A stretch of DNA of 63,996 bases, from contig JAFWSS010000156.1 of assembly GCA_017524385.1 (NCBI GenBank), forward strand, positions 1-63,996, read 5' to 3'. The number at the start of each line of letters is the position of its first letter. Position 1 is the stretch's first letter. Of the stretch, positions 16,968 to 25,122 are shown one piece after another. A model generated the notes under the pieces. The model was given only the letters and a program-made list of their open reading frames with translations, did not search any database and had not been told where the DNA came from. This DNA comes from Prevotella sp. (GTDB lineage: Bacteria > Bacteroidota > Bacteroidia > Bacteroidales > Bacteroidaceae). Both the position numbers and the translations under genes were made by a program.

Positions 16968-18371
16968 TCAATAAAACTTGAAATAGTTCTTGGCGTTGTT
17001 GTAACTGATGTCCTCCACCATTCTGGCGAGCGCCTCCATGTCGTCGGGCAGGAGACCCTTTTCCACATCGTTTCCAAGCAGGTTGCAGAGCAAGCGGCGG
17101 AAATATTCGTGGCGCGGGTAAGAGAGGAACGAACGAGAGTCGGTGAGCATGCCTACGAAACGACTGAGAAGACCCAGTACGGAGAGGGCGTTCATCTGGC
17201 GGGTCATTCCGTCGAGTTGGTCGTTGAACCACCATCCGGAGCCAAACTGTATCTTGCCAGGGCAGGAACCATCCTGGAAGTTGCCTAGCATCGTGGCAAT
17301 CACCTCGTTTGCGCAAGGATTGAGAGTGTAGAGGATGGTGCGGGTGAGTTTGCCCTTCTCGTTCAACTCGTTCAGGAAGGTGCTCATCGCCCTCGCCGTG
17401 GTGAACTCGCCGATGGAGTCGAAACCAGTGTCGGGACCCAGTTGCTTGTACATCAGACTGTTGTTGTCGCGGATGGCACCATAGTGGTATTGCTGAGTCC
17501 AGTTGCTAGCATGGTCCATCTCGCCCATCACGTGAAGGAAGCAGTGCTTGTATTGACGAATCTCGAAAACAGAGAGCGACTGGCCGCGAAGAGCCTTGCT
17601 GAAGATGATGTCTATTTGGCTGTCAGTGTATGGCTCGTCGTAGAATTCCTCGATGCCATGGTCGCTCAGACGGCAACCGTTGGCATGGAAGAAGTCATGG
17701 CGCTTCTGAAGGGCGTCGACCATGTCCTTGAACGACTTGATTTCCATATCGGCTACTTCTGCCAATTGCTTCACATAAGCGGCGAATTCTGGCTTCTCAA
17801 TGTTCATCGCCTTGTCGGGACGCCATGCGGGAATCATCTTCACCTCGAAACCGCTTTCAGCAGTCTGCTTGTGGAAACGAAGGTCGTCGACGGGGTCGTC
17901 GGTGGTGCACACGCACTCTACGTTGTAGCGGCGCATGAAACCACGGGCGGTGTACTCCGGGAGACGGAGTTTCTCATTGCATTCCTCGAAAATCTCACGA
18001 GCTGTCTTCGGGCTAAGGAGTTTGGTGATGCCGAATGCGGTCTTCAACTCCAAGTGCGTCCAGTGGTAAAGGGGGTTGCGGAAGGTATAAGGCACCGTCT
18101 CCGCCCATTTCTCGAATTTCTCCCAGTCGCTGGTGTCCTTGCCGGTGCAGAAACGCTCATCGACACCGTTTGTGCGCATCGCACGCCATTTGTAATGGTC
18201 GCCGCCAAGCCACAATTCGGTGATGGAACTGAATTGATGGTCGCTGGCCACCATCTCGGGAATGAGGTGGCAATGATAGTCGATGATGGGCATCTTGGAT
18301 GCGTGATTGTGGAAAAGTTCCTGCGCGGTGGTTGTCTCAAGCAGGAAATTGTCGTCCATGAATTTTTTCAT
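16968..18371 (-). CDS. uxaC: Glucuronate/galacturonate isomerase
   Basis: UxaC converts D-glucuronate to D-fructuronate and D-galacturonate to D-tagaturonate, the first cytosolic step after pectin or glucuronan breakdown. The 467-aa protein opens MKKFMDDNFLLETTTAQELF, with IIDYHCHLIPEMV carrying the amidohydrolase HxH metal motif. Later segments (HWTHLELKTAFGI, CTTDDPVDDLRFH, MDHASNWTQQYHYGAIRDNN, NPCANEVIATMLGNFQDG) are typical of the family, as is the length. It stands alone, convergent to the AraC gene and divergent from asparaginase. Its product role links it to the pectin locus at the left end. Confidence 0.95.
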   Translation of the reverse strand: MKKFMDDNFLLETTTAQELFHNHASKMPIIDYHCHLIPEMVASDHQFSSITELWLGGDHYKWRAMRTNGVDERFCTGKDTSDWEKFEKWAETVPYTFRNPLYHWTHLELKTAFGITKLLSPKTAREIFEECNEKLRLPEYTARGFMRRYNVECVCTTDDPVDDLRFHKQTAESGFEVKMIPAWRPDKAMNIEKPEFAAYVKQLAEVADMEIKSFKDMVDALQKRHDFFHANGCRLSDHGIEEFYDEPYTDSQIDIIFSKALRGQSLSVFEIRQYKHCFLHVMGEMDHASNWTQQYHYGAIRDNNSLMYKQLGPDTGFDSIGEFTTARAMSTFLNELNEKGKLTRTILYTLNPCANEVIATMLGNFQDGSCPGKIQFGSGWWFNDQLDGMTRQMNALSVLGLLSRFVGMLTDSRSFLSYPRHEYFRRLLCNLLGNDVEKGLLPDDMEALARMVEDISYNNAKNYFKFY

Positions 18372-18529
18372 AAATATAAGATATGTTTTAGTTTGATGAA
18401 TAGTTTCAAGCGCTTATTTCTTGTTGCGAACAGCACGGATGCTGGATGGAACAAGGGGCAAGGATGCAACGACAGAGAGGCCGAATCCGTTGACCATGTC
18501 TTCATGAAGTGCAAAACTACAAAAAAAAT

Positions 18530-18560
18530 TTTGAAAAGAGCTTTTTTTTTGTTATATTTG
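18530..18560 (+). promoter_or_regulatory. Promoter of the asparaginase gene
   Basis: TTTG (18530-18533) is followed 19 nt later by TATATTTG (18553-18560), an ideal Bacteroidetes -33/-7 pair, 20 nt before the chosen start. This also argues against the longer N-terminal extension. Confidence 0.8.
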
Positions 18561-18580
18561 CACTAAAATTCACGCAAACG

Positions 18581-19654
18581 ATGTCGGACAACAAAACAAA
18601 AGCAGATGCTTCGCCTTGCTCCAAGTGTATAAACAAGGTGCTGCTCATTTATACGGGAGGTACTATAGGCATGGGGCAGAATCCCGTGACAAAAGCCTTG
18701 GAACCCCTCGATTTCAATCACGTGGTGGAGAACCTGCCGGAATTCAGATACATCAGCACCAGCATCGACACCTTGCATTTCAACCCGCCTGTCGATTCCA
18801 GTGACATGACACCTCTGATGTGGGCGCAATTGGTACATATCATCCATGACAACTACCAACGTTACGACGGATTCGTCATCCTCCATGGCACCGACACGAT
18901 GGCATACACCGCATCTGCGCTGTCGTTCATGCTGGAAAACCTCACCAAGCCGGTAATCCTTACTGGAAGCCAACTGCCCATAGGGCAACTGCGCACCGAC
19001 GGTAAGGAAAACCTCCTCACGGCCATCGAACTCGCTTCCGACCACTTCCCCGATGGCAGACCAAGAGTGCCGGAGGTGTGCATCTATTTCGGAGGGAGGC
19101 TGTTCAGAGGAAACAGGGCAACCAAGCGGTCGGCTGATGGATTCGACGCCTTCGCCTCTTTCAACCATCCTGTGCTTTGCCACGCAGGGGTGAATTTCAC
19201 CTACGCACAACATCATATCTTCACACCCGACTTCCAACGGCCGATGACACCTTATTTTTATATGGACACCAATGTCATCGTGCTCTCGCTTTTCCCTGGA
19301 ATACAGGAATGCTTCCTCAGGCATGTCTTCCAAGCCAATGAGTTGAGAGCGGTCGTCATGCGGACATTTGGTAGCGGTAACGCACCCCAGCAAGCCTGGC
19401 TGTTGAGACTCCTCAAGGAAGCAAGCAACCGGGGGGTCGTCATCGTCAATATCAGCCAGTGTGTTACGGGGTGCGTGGAAATGGACCGCTACGACACCGG
19501 ACTGCAACTCAAGGAGGCTGGCGTCGTAAGCGGACACGACAGCACCGTGGAAAGTGCAGTCACCAAACTCATGCATTTGCAGGCTCGCTATGAAGACCCG
19601 CAACAGATACGCTACTACATGAGCCGCTCGCTGGCAGGAGAAATCACAGTGTAA
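18581..19654 (+). CDS. ansA: Type I (cytosolic) L-asparaginase
   Basis: The enzyme hydrolyses asparagine to aspartate and ammonia. The 357-aa form starts at MSDNKTKADASPCSKCINKV; a longer frame would run through the promoter. The two asparaginase signatures are present: LLIYTGGTIGMG (Thr25 and Thr28 region) and DGFVILHGTDTMAYTASALS. Also visible are VILTGSQLPIGQLRTDGKEN and VVIVNISQCVTGCVEM. No signal peptide is present, as in type I enzymes. A 9-bp tandem array follows the stop, then rubrerythrin. Confidence 0.93.
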   Translation: MSDNKTKADASPCSKCINKVLLIYTGGTIGMGQNPVTKALEPLDFNHVVENLPEFRYISTSIDTLHFNPPVDSSDMTPLMWAQLVHIIHDNYQRYDGFVILHGTDTMAYTASALSFMLENLTKPVILTGSQLPIGQLRTDGKENLLTAIELASDHFPDGRPRVPEVCIYFGGRLFRGNRATKRSADGFDAFASFNHPVLCHAGVNFTYAQHHIFTPDFQRPMTPYFYMDTNVIVLSLFPGIQECFLRHVFQANELRAVVMRTFGSGNAPQQAWLLRLLKEASNRGVVIVNISQCVTGCVEMDRYDTGLQLKEAGVVSGHDSTVESAVTKLMHLQARYEDPQQIRYYMSRSLAGEITV

Positions 19655-19661
19655 GCATCCG

Positions 19662-19706
19662 GCCATTCCGATTACTCCGACCATTCCGATCACTCCGATC
19701 ACTCCG
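19662..19706. repeat. 9-bp-period tandem array between ansA and rubrerythrin
   Basis: Five 9-mers read GCCATTCCG, ATTACTCCG, ACCATTCCG, ATCACTCCG, ATCACTCCG, beginning 8 bp after the asparaginase stop. There is no coding potential. Confidence 0.8.
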
Positions 19707-19744
19707 AAAAAAACACCATACAATCATCAAAACCATCAACCATT

Positions 19745-20287
19745 ATGAAAGAATTGAAAGGAACAAAAACAGAACGCAATTTGCAAGAGGCATTCGCAGG
19801 TGAAAGCCAGGCACGCAACAAGTACACCTATTGGGCTTCAAAGGCCAAGAAAGATGGATACCAGCAAATAGCCGCCATCTTCGAGGAAACGGCAAACAAC
19901 GAGAAGGAACATGCCAAAATGTGGTTCAAACTCCTCGAAGGCGGTGGCATAAAAAGCACGGTGGAGAATCTCAAGGCTGCTGCTGATGGCGAGAATTTCG
20001 AGTGGACCGACATGTATGAGAGAATGGCAAAAGAGGCAGAAGAGGAAGGTTTCCTGGATATAGCTGAGAAGTTCAGAGGAGTCGCTGCCATCGAGAAGCA
20101 CCACGAGGAGCGTTATCGCAAACTGCTACAAAACATCGAGGACAAGGTTGTCTTCTCCAGGGAAGGAGACAGCATCTGGCAGTGCAGGAACTGCGGACAT
20201 ATCGTCATTGGAAAGGATGCACCAGAAGTGTGCCCAGTATGCGACCATCCACAAAGTTTCTTTGAACTCGCTGCTCAAAACTATTGA
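19745..20287 (+). CDS. rbr: Rubrerythrin
   Basis: This 180-aa cytosolic non-haem diiron peroxidase reduces hydrogen peroxide in anaerobes. The N-terminal four-helix bundle carries the diiron ligands ([42 protein letters not shown]). The C-terminal rubredoxin-like domain has paired CxxC motifs ([20 protein letters not shown] then [10 protein letters not shown]). Length is typical. It is probably transcribed on its own or with ansA, and a GC-rich hairpin lies 50 bp downstream. Confidence 0.96.
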   Translation: MKELKGTKTERNLQEAFAGESQARNKYTYWASKAKKDGYQQIAAIFEETANNEKEHAKMWFKLLEGGGIKSTVENLKAAADGENFEWTDMYERMAKEAEEEGFLDIAEKFRGVAAIEKHHEERYRKLLQNIEDKVVFSREGDSIWQCRNCGHIVIGKDAPEVCPVCDHPQSFFELAAQNY

Positions 20288-20335
20288 ACCCGCATTCGCA
20301 AGTCGTGAAATGACAACGGGAGATTGAATCATCTG

Positions 20336-20363
20336 CGGGGGAGGTTGGCGACAACTTCCCCCG
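20336..20363 (+). terminator. GC-rich hairpin after rubrerythrin
   Basis: Twelve-pair arms (CGGGGGAGGTTG with CAACTTCCCCCG, one G-T pair) enclose a GCGA tetraloop. No T-run follows, so termination strength is uncertain. Confidence 0.55.
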
Positions 20364-20424
20364 AGTGCTGATGCATACCATGAGAGGTATTTTGTTTGCT
20401 CAACATAATCTTTCGCTAAAATAA

Positions 20425-20455
20425 TTTGTCAGTTCCAAAAAAAACATTAATTTTG
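20425..20455 (+). promoter_or_regulatory. Promoter of the polysaccharide-export lipoprotein gene
   Basis: TTTG at 20425-20428 and TAATTTTG at 20448-20455 are separated by 19 nt, the consensus spacing, 31 nt before the start codon. Confidence 0.8.
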
Positions 20456-20486
20456 CACAAAATTTAAAACTCCTATTATCGACAAG

Positions 20487-21287
20487 ATGAAGAAAATTTT
20501 CTTTCCCTTGGTAGCCTTCTTGGCAATCATGTTTATGAATAGTTGCGAAACAAGCAAGCAAGTGCCTTATATGCAGAACATTGACAGCATCAGCCTTGCA
20601 GCATCGCAGTATCTCTTCGATGCAAGAATCAAGCCAAAAGATATCTTGCACATCACCGTACACACTTCAGACCCCGCTGCAGCGGCACCATTCAACCTTA
20701 CAGTGTCGAGAAGGATGACAGCCTCCGGCGACCTCTCAGCTGGTGGTGGCTCGCTACAAGGATACCTAGTTGAGAACGACGGTACAATCAATTTCCCTGT
20801 TGTCGGAAGAATCTCTGTCGTAGGACTCACAAGGAAGGAATGCGAAACCATGATCGAGGAAAAATTGTCTCCATTCCTTGCAAAGAGCGAAAAGCCTGTG
20901 GTCACTGTCAATATGTCGAGCTTCAGGGTCACACTCCTTGGTGATTTCAGCAGCCCGAGAGTGGTATCTGTCGCAACTGAGAAAATGAGCATTCTCGAAG
21001 CACTTGCCTCTGGTGGAGACCTCACACTTTATGGTAAGAGGCAGAACGTGCTACTCATCAGGGAGGATGCTACAGGAAAGAAAAGCGTGCACCGAATCGA
21101 CCTCACTGATGCCAATTTCATCAACTCACCTTATTATTATTTGCAGCAAAACGACATCATCTATGTGGAGCCTAACGCCACTAAGGCCAAGAACTCCGCT
21201 TTGGGACAGTCGGTCACCATTTGGTTCTCGTTCATCAGCATCGCTACTTCCGTGGCATCACTGCTTGTGAACATCCTACGAGACTAA
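20487..21287 (+). CDS. Wza-type polysaccharide export lipoprotein
   Basis: The 266-aa outer-membrane lipoprotein has signal MKKIFFPLVAFLAIMFM and lipobox MNSC (Cys20). A polysaccharide-export (Poly_export) domain covers about 45-135 (IKPKDILHITVHTSDP, GYLVENDGTINFPVVGRISV), then an SLBB-type domain (FRVTLLGDFSSPRVVSVATE, ILEALASGGDLTLYG). A C-terminal hydrophobic helix (VTIWFSFISIATSVASLLVN) anchors it as in Wza-like pores. Such proteins normally work with a Wzc-like kinase encoded next door; here none is present. The neighbour ends at a strong terminator, so the gene is monocistronic. Confidence 0.9.
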   Translation: MKKIFFPLVAFLAIMFMNSCETSKQVPYMQNIDSISLAASQYLFDARIKPKDILHITVHTSDPAAAAPFNLTVSRRMTASGDLSAGGGSLQGYLVENDGTINFPVVGRISVVGLTRKECETMIEEKLSPFLAKSEKPVVTVNMSSFRVTLLGDFSSPRVVSVATEKMSILEALASGGDLTLYGKRQNVLLIREDATGKKSVHRIDLTDANFINSPYYYLQQNDIIYVEPNATKAKNSALGQSVTIWFSFISIATSVASLLVNILRD

Positions 21288-21353
21288 ACTCTTGCTGAAC
21301 GAGCGGATGAAGATGCCGAAAAGGTGGCTCATCTGTCATCAAGCAAGTTGAGC

Positions 21354-21430
21354 AAATGCCTTTTCAATGCTGTCTCCACATCCAATGATGGGAGAGTGAA
21401 TGTCAGCCTTGAAAAGGCATTTCCCTTTTT
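21354..21430 (+). terminator. Intrinsic terminator after the export lipoprotein
   Basis: Long complementary arms (AAATGCCTTTTCAA-GCTG against CAGC-TTGAAAAGGCATTT) close a 31-nt loop and run into a T-rich tract. Confidence 0.75.
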
Positions 21431-21475
21431 CTTATCTTAACGAATGAGCGTTGTCACACCCCAAAACCAAGACTA

Positions 21476-22240
21476 ATGAAAAGAACCTTTCTCCTCGCTT
21501 GGATGACACTCCTCCTCGCCAATGCTTTCGCACAAGTGACCCAGGGGGATGAATATGCCACACAACGTTTCTCCTTAGAGGATTCCATCAATTGGGGAAA
21601 CATCACGCAACAACAAGTGGAACATCTCATCGGAATGGCTGCCAACGGGCATTCCACATCACAGTATTATCTGGGAAGATGCTACTTCAATGGATATGGT
21701 GTGAAAAAAGACAGGCTCAAGGCGGTGGAATGCTATGGGCAGGCTGCTGAAAAAGACAATACGGAGGCACTATACTATCTTGGTTTCTGCTACAAATACG
21801 GCTTCGGCGTAACCAAGAATGAGGCAAAGGCTGAGCAATTGTTCGGAAGGTCGGTGAAATGGCTCAATGAGGAAATTGACAACCATCCCTATGCACCTTA
21901 TTATCTCGCCTTGTGCTACAACTATGGCTTCGGAGTGGATTTTGATCACGAAAAGTGTGTGGAACTTTATCTGAAGGCTGCCATGATGGGCAATTCACAG
22001 GCTTTGGTCAACCTTGCTATAGAGTACCAATTGGGCAATAATCTTATGAAGGATTCTCAAAAGGCTGTTGAATATTTGCAAAAAGCTGCCGACTGGGGAA
22101 ATCCACAGGCCCAACTGTTGCTTGGTTATTGCTATCTGGATGGCGACGGGGTGGAAAAAGACAAGGATAAGGCTCAAGAATATTTCAAAATGGCTGCTGG
22201 GCAGGGATTGTCAAAAGCAGTGGAGGCGCTTGCCAAATAG
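21476..22240 (+). CDS. Sel1-repeat (TPR-like) periplasmic protein
   Basis: The 254-aa protein has a signal peptide (MKRTFLLAWMTLLLANAFA-Q) and then about six Sel1-like repeats, each of about 36 residues with the core A..LG..Y..G.GV..D..KA. Examples are YYLGRCYFNGYGVKKDRLKA, YYLGFCYKYGFGVTKNEAKA and LLLGYCYLDGDGVEKDKDKA. These form a helical solenoid for protein contacts in the envelope. The mtaB gene begins 6 bp downstream, so the two are probably co-transcribed. No specific partner can be inferred. Confidence 0.88.
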   Translation: MKRTFLLAWMTLLLANAFAQVTQGDEYATQRFSLEDSINWGNITQQQVEHLIGMAANGHSTSQYYLGRCYFNGYGVKKDRLKAVECYGQAAEKDNTEALYYLGFCYKYGFGVTKNEAKAEQLFGRSVKWLNEEIDNHPYAPYYLALCYNYGFGVDFDHEKCVELYLKAAMMGNSQALVNLAIEYQLGNNLMKDSQKAVEYLQKAADWGNPQAQLLLGYCYLDGDGVEKDKDKAQEYFKMAAGQGLSKAVEALAK

Positions 22241-22246
22241 CTTCAC

Positions 22247-23590
22247 ATGATAGACACATCGGCTTTCCAAGGAAAAAAGGCAGCCTATTTCACCTTGGGC
22301 TGCAAACTCAACTTCTCTGAAACATCTACTTTCGCAAAGATGCTTCAGGAAATGGGGGTTGTAAACGTGGGTGAGGGTGAAAGGGCTGACTTGTGCCTTG
22401 TCAACACTTGTTCTGTCACTGACGTGGCTGACCATAAATGCCGACAAGCCATCCATCGGCTCGTAAGAAAACATCCTGGAGCATTCGTGGTGGTCACGGG
22501 ATGCTATGCACAACTCTCACCTGAAAAGGTGGCGAAGATGGATGGGGTGGATCTCGTCCTTGGCTCGCAGGAGAAGGCACAACTCATCGAATTCCTTTCT
22601 GAAGCATGGATGGAAAAGAACGACAACGAGGCACTCCACAGGCACCACACCGTGAAAACCAAGGACATCAAGGCTTTCGCACCAAGTTGCTCCCGGGGAA
22701 ACCGCACAAGGTTCTTCCTCAAGGTGCAAGACGGATGCGATTATTTCTGCACCTATTGCACCATCCCATACGCCAGGGGCTTCAGCCGCAGCGCCAAGAT
22801 TGAAGCACTGGTGGAACAGGCTAGATTGGCCGCTGAAGAAGGGGGTAAGGAAATAGTCATCACGGGGGTCAACATCGGAGACTTCGGAAAAAACACTGGC
22901 GAGCACTTCATCGACCTCGTCAAGGCTCTCGACCAAGTGGAGGGGATTGACAGATACAGAATCAGCAGCCTCGAACCAGACCTCATCTCTGATGAACTCA
23001 TAGAGTGGTGTGCGCAGAGCAGGGCCTTCATGCCGCATTTCCATATTCCTCTGCAAAGCGGGTCCGACGAGGTGCTACGAATCATGCATCGAAGGTATGA
23101 CACAAAACTCTTCGCACAGAAGGTGGAACGCATCAAGGCTTGCATGCCAGACGCATTCATCGGAGTGGATGTCATTGTGGGCATGAGGGGGGAGACCCAG
23201 GAGCATTTCTTGCAGACATATCGTTTCCTCGAAGCACTCGACGTGTCACAACTGCATGTGTTTCCTTATTCTGAAAGACCAGGTACGGCAGCACTACGCA
23301 TACCACATGTGGTTCCGGAGGCGGAAAAGAAGCAAAGGGGCGCCACGCTAATCGAACTCTCTGAAAGAAAGACACGGCAATTCTACATGAGGCATATGGG
23401 AAAACAAGCACAGGTGCTCTTTGAGAAGGCACAAAGGGGAAGGGCCATGCATGGATTCACAAAGAATTACATAAGGGTGGAACTGCCACCAGAAGACGCT
23501 GACCCGGAACTCGACAACCATATCGTGGACGTCGCACTAGGAGCGTTCAATCATGATAAAACAGCGCTCATGGGGCGCATCAACAACTGA
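22247..23590 (+). CDS. mtaB: tRNA t6A37 methylthiotransferase
   Basis: MtaB adds a methylthio group to t6A at position 37 of ANN-decoding tRNAs using two [4Fe-4S] clusters. The 447-aa protein has the N-terminal UPF0004 domain with cluster cysteines (YFTLGCKLNFSETSTFAKML, LVNTCSVTDVADHKCRQ, VTGCYAQLSP). The radical-SAM CxxxCxxC lies in DGCDYFCTYCTIPYARGFSR, and a C-terminal TRAM-like region is present. LQSGSDEVLRIMHRRY and GMRGETQEHFLQTYRFLE are typical. It follows the Sel1 gene by 6 bp and precedes a glycosyltransferase by 4 bp, forming an operon. Confidence 0.94.
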   Translation: MIDTSAFQGKKAAYFTLGCKLNFSETSTFAKMLQEMGVVNVGEGERADLCLVNTCSVTDVADHKCRQAIHRLVRKHPGAFVVVTGCYAQLSPEKVAKMDGVDLVLGSQEKAQLIEFLSEAWMEKNDNEALHRHHTVKTKDIKAFAPSCSRGNRTRFFLKVQDGCDYFCTYCTIPYARGFSRSAKIEALVEQARLAAEEGGKEIVITGVNIGDFGKNTGEHFIDLVKALDQVEGIDRYRISSLEPDLISDELIEWCAQSRAFMPHFHIPLQSGSDEVLRIMHRRYDTKLFAQKVERIKACMPDAFIGVDVIVGMRGETQEHFLQTYRFLEALDVSQLHVFPYSERPGTAALRIPHVVPEAEKKQRGATLIELSERKTRQFYMRHMGKQAQVLFEKAQRGRAMHGFTKNYIRVELPPEDADPELDNHIVDVALGAFNHDKTALMGRINN

Positions 23591-23594
23591 TACC

Positions 23595-24626
23595 ATGGAC
23601 AAGGTGGCCATCGTCATTCTCAATTGGAACGGGAGGAAGATGCTGCAACAGTATCTGCCGTCGGTATTGGAGCATTCGAGCAAAGAGGCTGTAGTTTACG
23701 TAGCAGACAATGCATCGTCTGACGATTCCATCGCATTCTTGGAAAAGCACCATCCTGACGTGAGGGTGCTCCCACTTGACAGAAACTGGGGCTTTGCAGA
23801 AGGATACAACAAGGCTCTGAGGCAGGTCGAGGCGAAATATTTCGTGTTGCTCAATTCCGATATCGAGGTGACTCCTCATTGGCTCACACCCATCGTGGCT
23901 TTCATGGACAATCATCCCGACGTGGCAGCGTGCCAACCCAAACTGTTGTCGCTGACCAACAGGGAATACTTTGAGTACGCGGGGGCGGCAGGGGGATTCA
24001 TCGACAGCCTAGGCTATCCTTTCTGCCGAGGAAGGGTCTTCGATACTGTGGAAAAGGATAATGGGCAATATGATGAACCCATGCAAGTGATGTGGGCAAC
24101 AGGCGCGTGCCTCGTCATCAGGGCCAACGACTACTTCATGGCGGGAGGGCTTGATGCCGAGTTCTTCGCGCACAATGAGGAAATAGACCTCTGCTGGAGG
24201 CTCAACATCATGGGGAAGAAAGTCTTTTGCTTGCCTGAAAGCCATGTCTATCATTTGGGAGGTGGAACCCTGCCGAAAGGAAACCCCAAAAAGACGTTCC
24301 TCAATTTCAGGAACAACCTGACCATGCTCTACAAGAACCTGCCGGAAAAAGACCTGCGTCGGGTCATGAGATGGCGTCGCTTCCTCGACTATCTTGCTGC
24401 CTTTGAGACGCTCGTCGTCAACGGAAACTGGGCTGACTGCAAGGCCATCTTCCAAGCCAGGAGGGCTTTCAAAAAATGGAAACCAAGGTTCAAGGATGAG
24501 CGACAACGCATACAATCCTTCAGAGAGCAAGGCAATTCTTACGCAGCGGTGGAGAGAATCCCCATGGCCATCGTATGGCAATATCATTTCAGGAGAAGAA
24601 GAACGTTTGAACAATTACCCATATGA
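23595..24626 (+). CDS. Family 2 glycosyltransferase (rhamnosyltransferase-like)
   Basis: The 343-aa GT-A enzyme transfers a sugar from a nucleotide donor, probably to an envelope glycan. The start MDKVAIVILNWNGRKMLQQY follows the mtaB stop by 4 bp; an upstream in-frame start would overlap mtaB. Motifs are VVYVADNASSDDSIAFL (nucleotide binding), LLNSDIEVTPHWLTP (DxD-like metal site) and GGLDAEFFAHNEEIDLCWRL, the classic ED-type catalytic loop of this subgroup. The acceptor is unknown. The gene ends at a shared bidirectional terminator. Confidence 0.9.
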   Translation: MDKVAIVILNWNGRKMLQQYLPSVLEHSSKEAVVYVADNASSDDSIAFLEKHHPDVRVLPLDRNWGFAEGYNKALRQVEAKYFVLLNSDIEVTPHWLTPIVAFMDNHPDVAACQPKLLSLTNREYFEYAGAAGGFIDSLGYPFCRGRVFDTVEKDNGQYDEPMQVMWATGACLVIRANDYFMAGGLDAEFFAHNEEIDLCWRLNIMGKKVFCLPESHVYHLGGGTLPKGNPKKTFLNFRNNLTMLYKNLPEKDLRRVMRWRRFLDYLAAFETLVVNGNWADCKAIFQARRAFKKWKPRFKDERQRIQSFREQGNSYAAVERIPMAIVWQYHFRRRRTFEQLPI

Positions 24627-24632
24627 AAAAGA

Positions 24633-24663
24633 AAGAACCGCTTGGCATCGCCAAGCGGTTCTT
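24633..24663. terminator. Bidirectional terminator between GT2 and the alanine-rich lipoprotein
   Basis: Perfect 13-bp arms (AAGAACCGCTTGG and its complement) surround a CATCG loop, with T/A-rich flanks on both sides, between convergent genes. Confidence 0.85.
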
Positions 24664-24687
24664 ATTTTAATCTGTCTGTAAGTATGA

Positions 24688-24906
24688 TTACTTTTCAGCA
24701 GCAGTGCTGTCGGTGGCAGCAGCAGCAGCAGTGGTGTCAGCGGGAGCAGCAGCAGCAGCAGCAGCAGCGGCGGAATCACCAGCTTCTGGAGCAACCTCTT
24801 CAGTCTGAGCGGGCTCAGCCTCAGGTGCGGCTTCTTTTTTCTCTTCAGTACAAGCAGCAAAAGACAGAGCTGCAACAGCTACCAACATAAAAAATACTTT
24901 CTTCAT
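24688..24906 (-). CDS. Small alanine/glutamate-rich lipoprotein
   Basis: The 72-aa product has the signal MKKVFFMLVAVAALSF and lipobox AAC (Cys19). The mature part is low-complexity: TEEKKEAAPEAEPAQTEE, then runs of 9 and 5 alanines ending DSTAAEK. Such tethers may fill or space the outer membrane, but no function is known. The alanine runs are encoded by trinucleotide repeats. A -7 box (TACCTTTG on the minus strand, 24954-24961) lies 48 nt upstream of the start. Composition may vary between strains by slippage. Confidence 0.75.
   Translation of the reverse strand: MKKVFFMLVAVAALSFAACTEEKKEAAPEAEPAQTEEVAPEAGDSAAAAAAAAAPADTTAAAAATDSTAAEK
24716..24766. repeat. GCA trinucleotide repeats inside the alanine-rich lipoprotein
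   Basis: Two near-perfect (GCA)n tracts of about 5 and 7 units encode the poly-alanine runs on the opposite strand. Confidence 0.85.
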
Positions 24907-25122
24907 TTTCTTGCTTTTTTTAATCTGTAAAACATATGTTTATTAAAACGATGCAAAGGTAGGCATTTTTTCTCAATCACAATTGTTTTTTACGTTTTTT
25001 TTTGCCTTCTTTTGTAACTTTTTTGCAACTGCTTGTGTATTAGTGTTTTACGATTTGTTAAATAGTCTTAAATAGACAACCCCTTTTCTTTCCCTGCCCA
25101 CTTTAAGAAGTGGATGCAAAAA

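Noticed and set aside
17442-18566. 374-codon plus-strand frame over uxaC
   Set aside because: Antisense shadow of a clear uxaC gene; no domain or signal, Val/His/Leu-rich composition typical of reverse-frame translation.
18563-19723. 386-codon minus-strand frame over asparaginase
   Set aside because: Antisense shadow, running through the promoter and the repeat array; no recognisable domain.
24615-24875. Leucine-rich small protein on the minus strand in another frame (LLLLLLPLTPLLLLLPP)
   Set aside because: It is the out-of-frame reading of the GCA repeats that encode the alanine-rich lipoprotein, and it overlaps the terminator.
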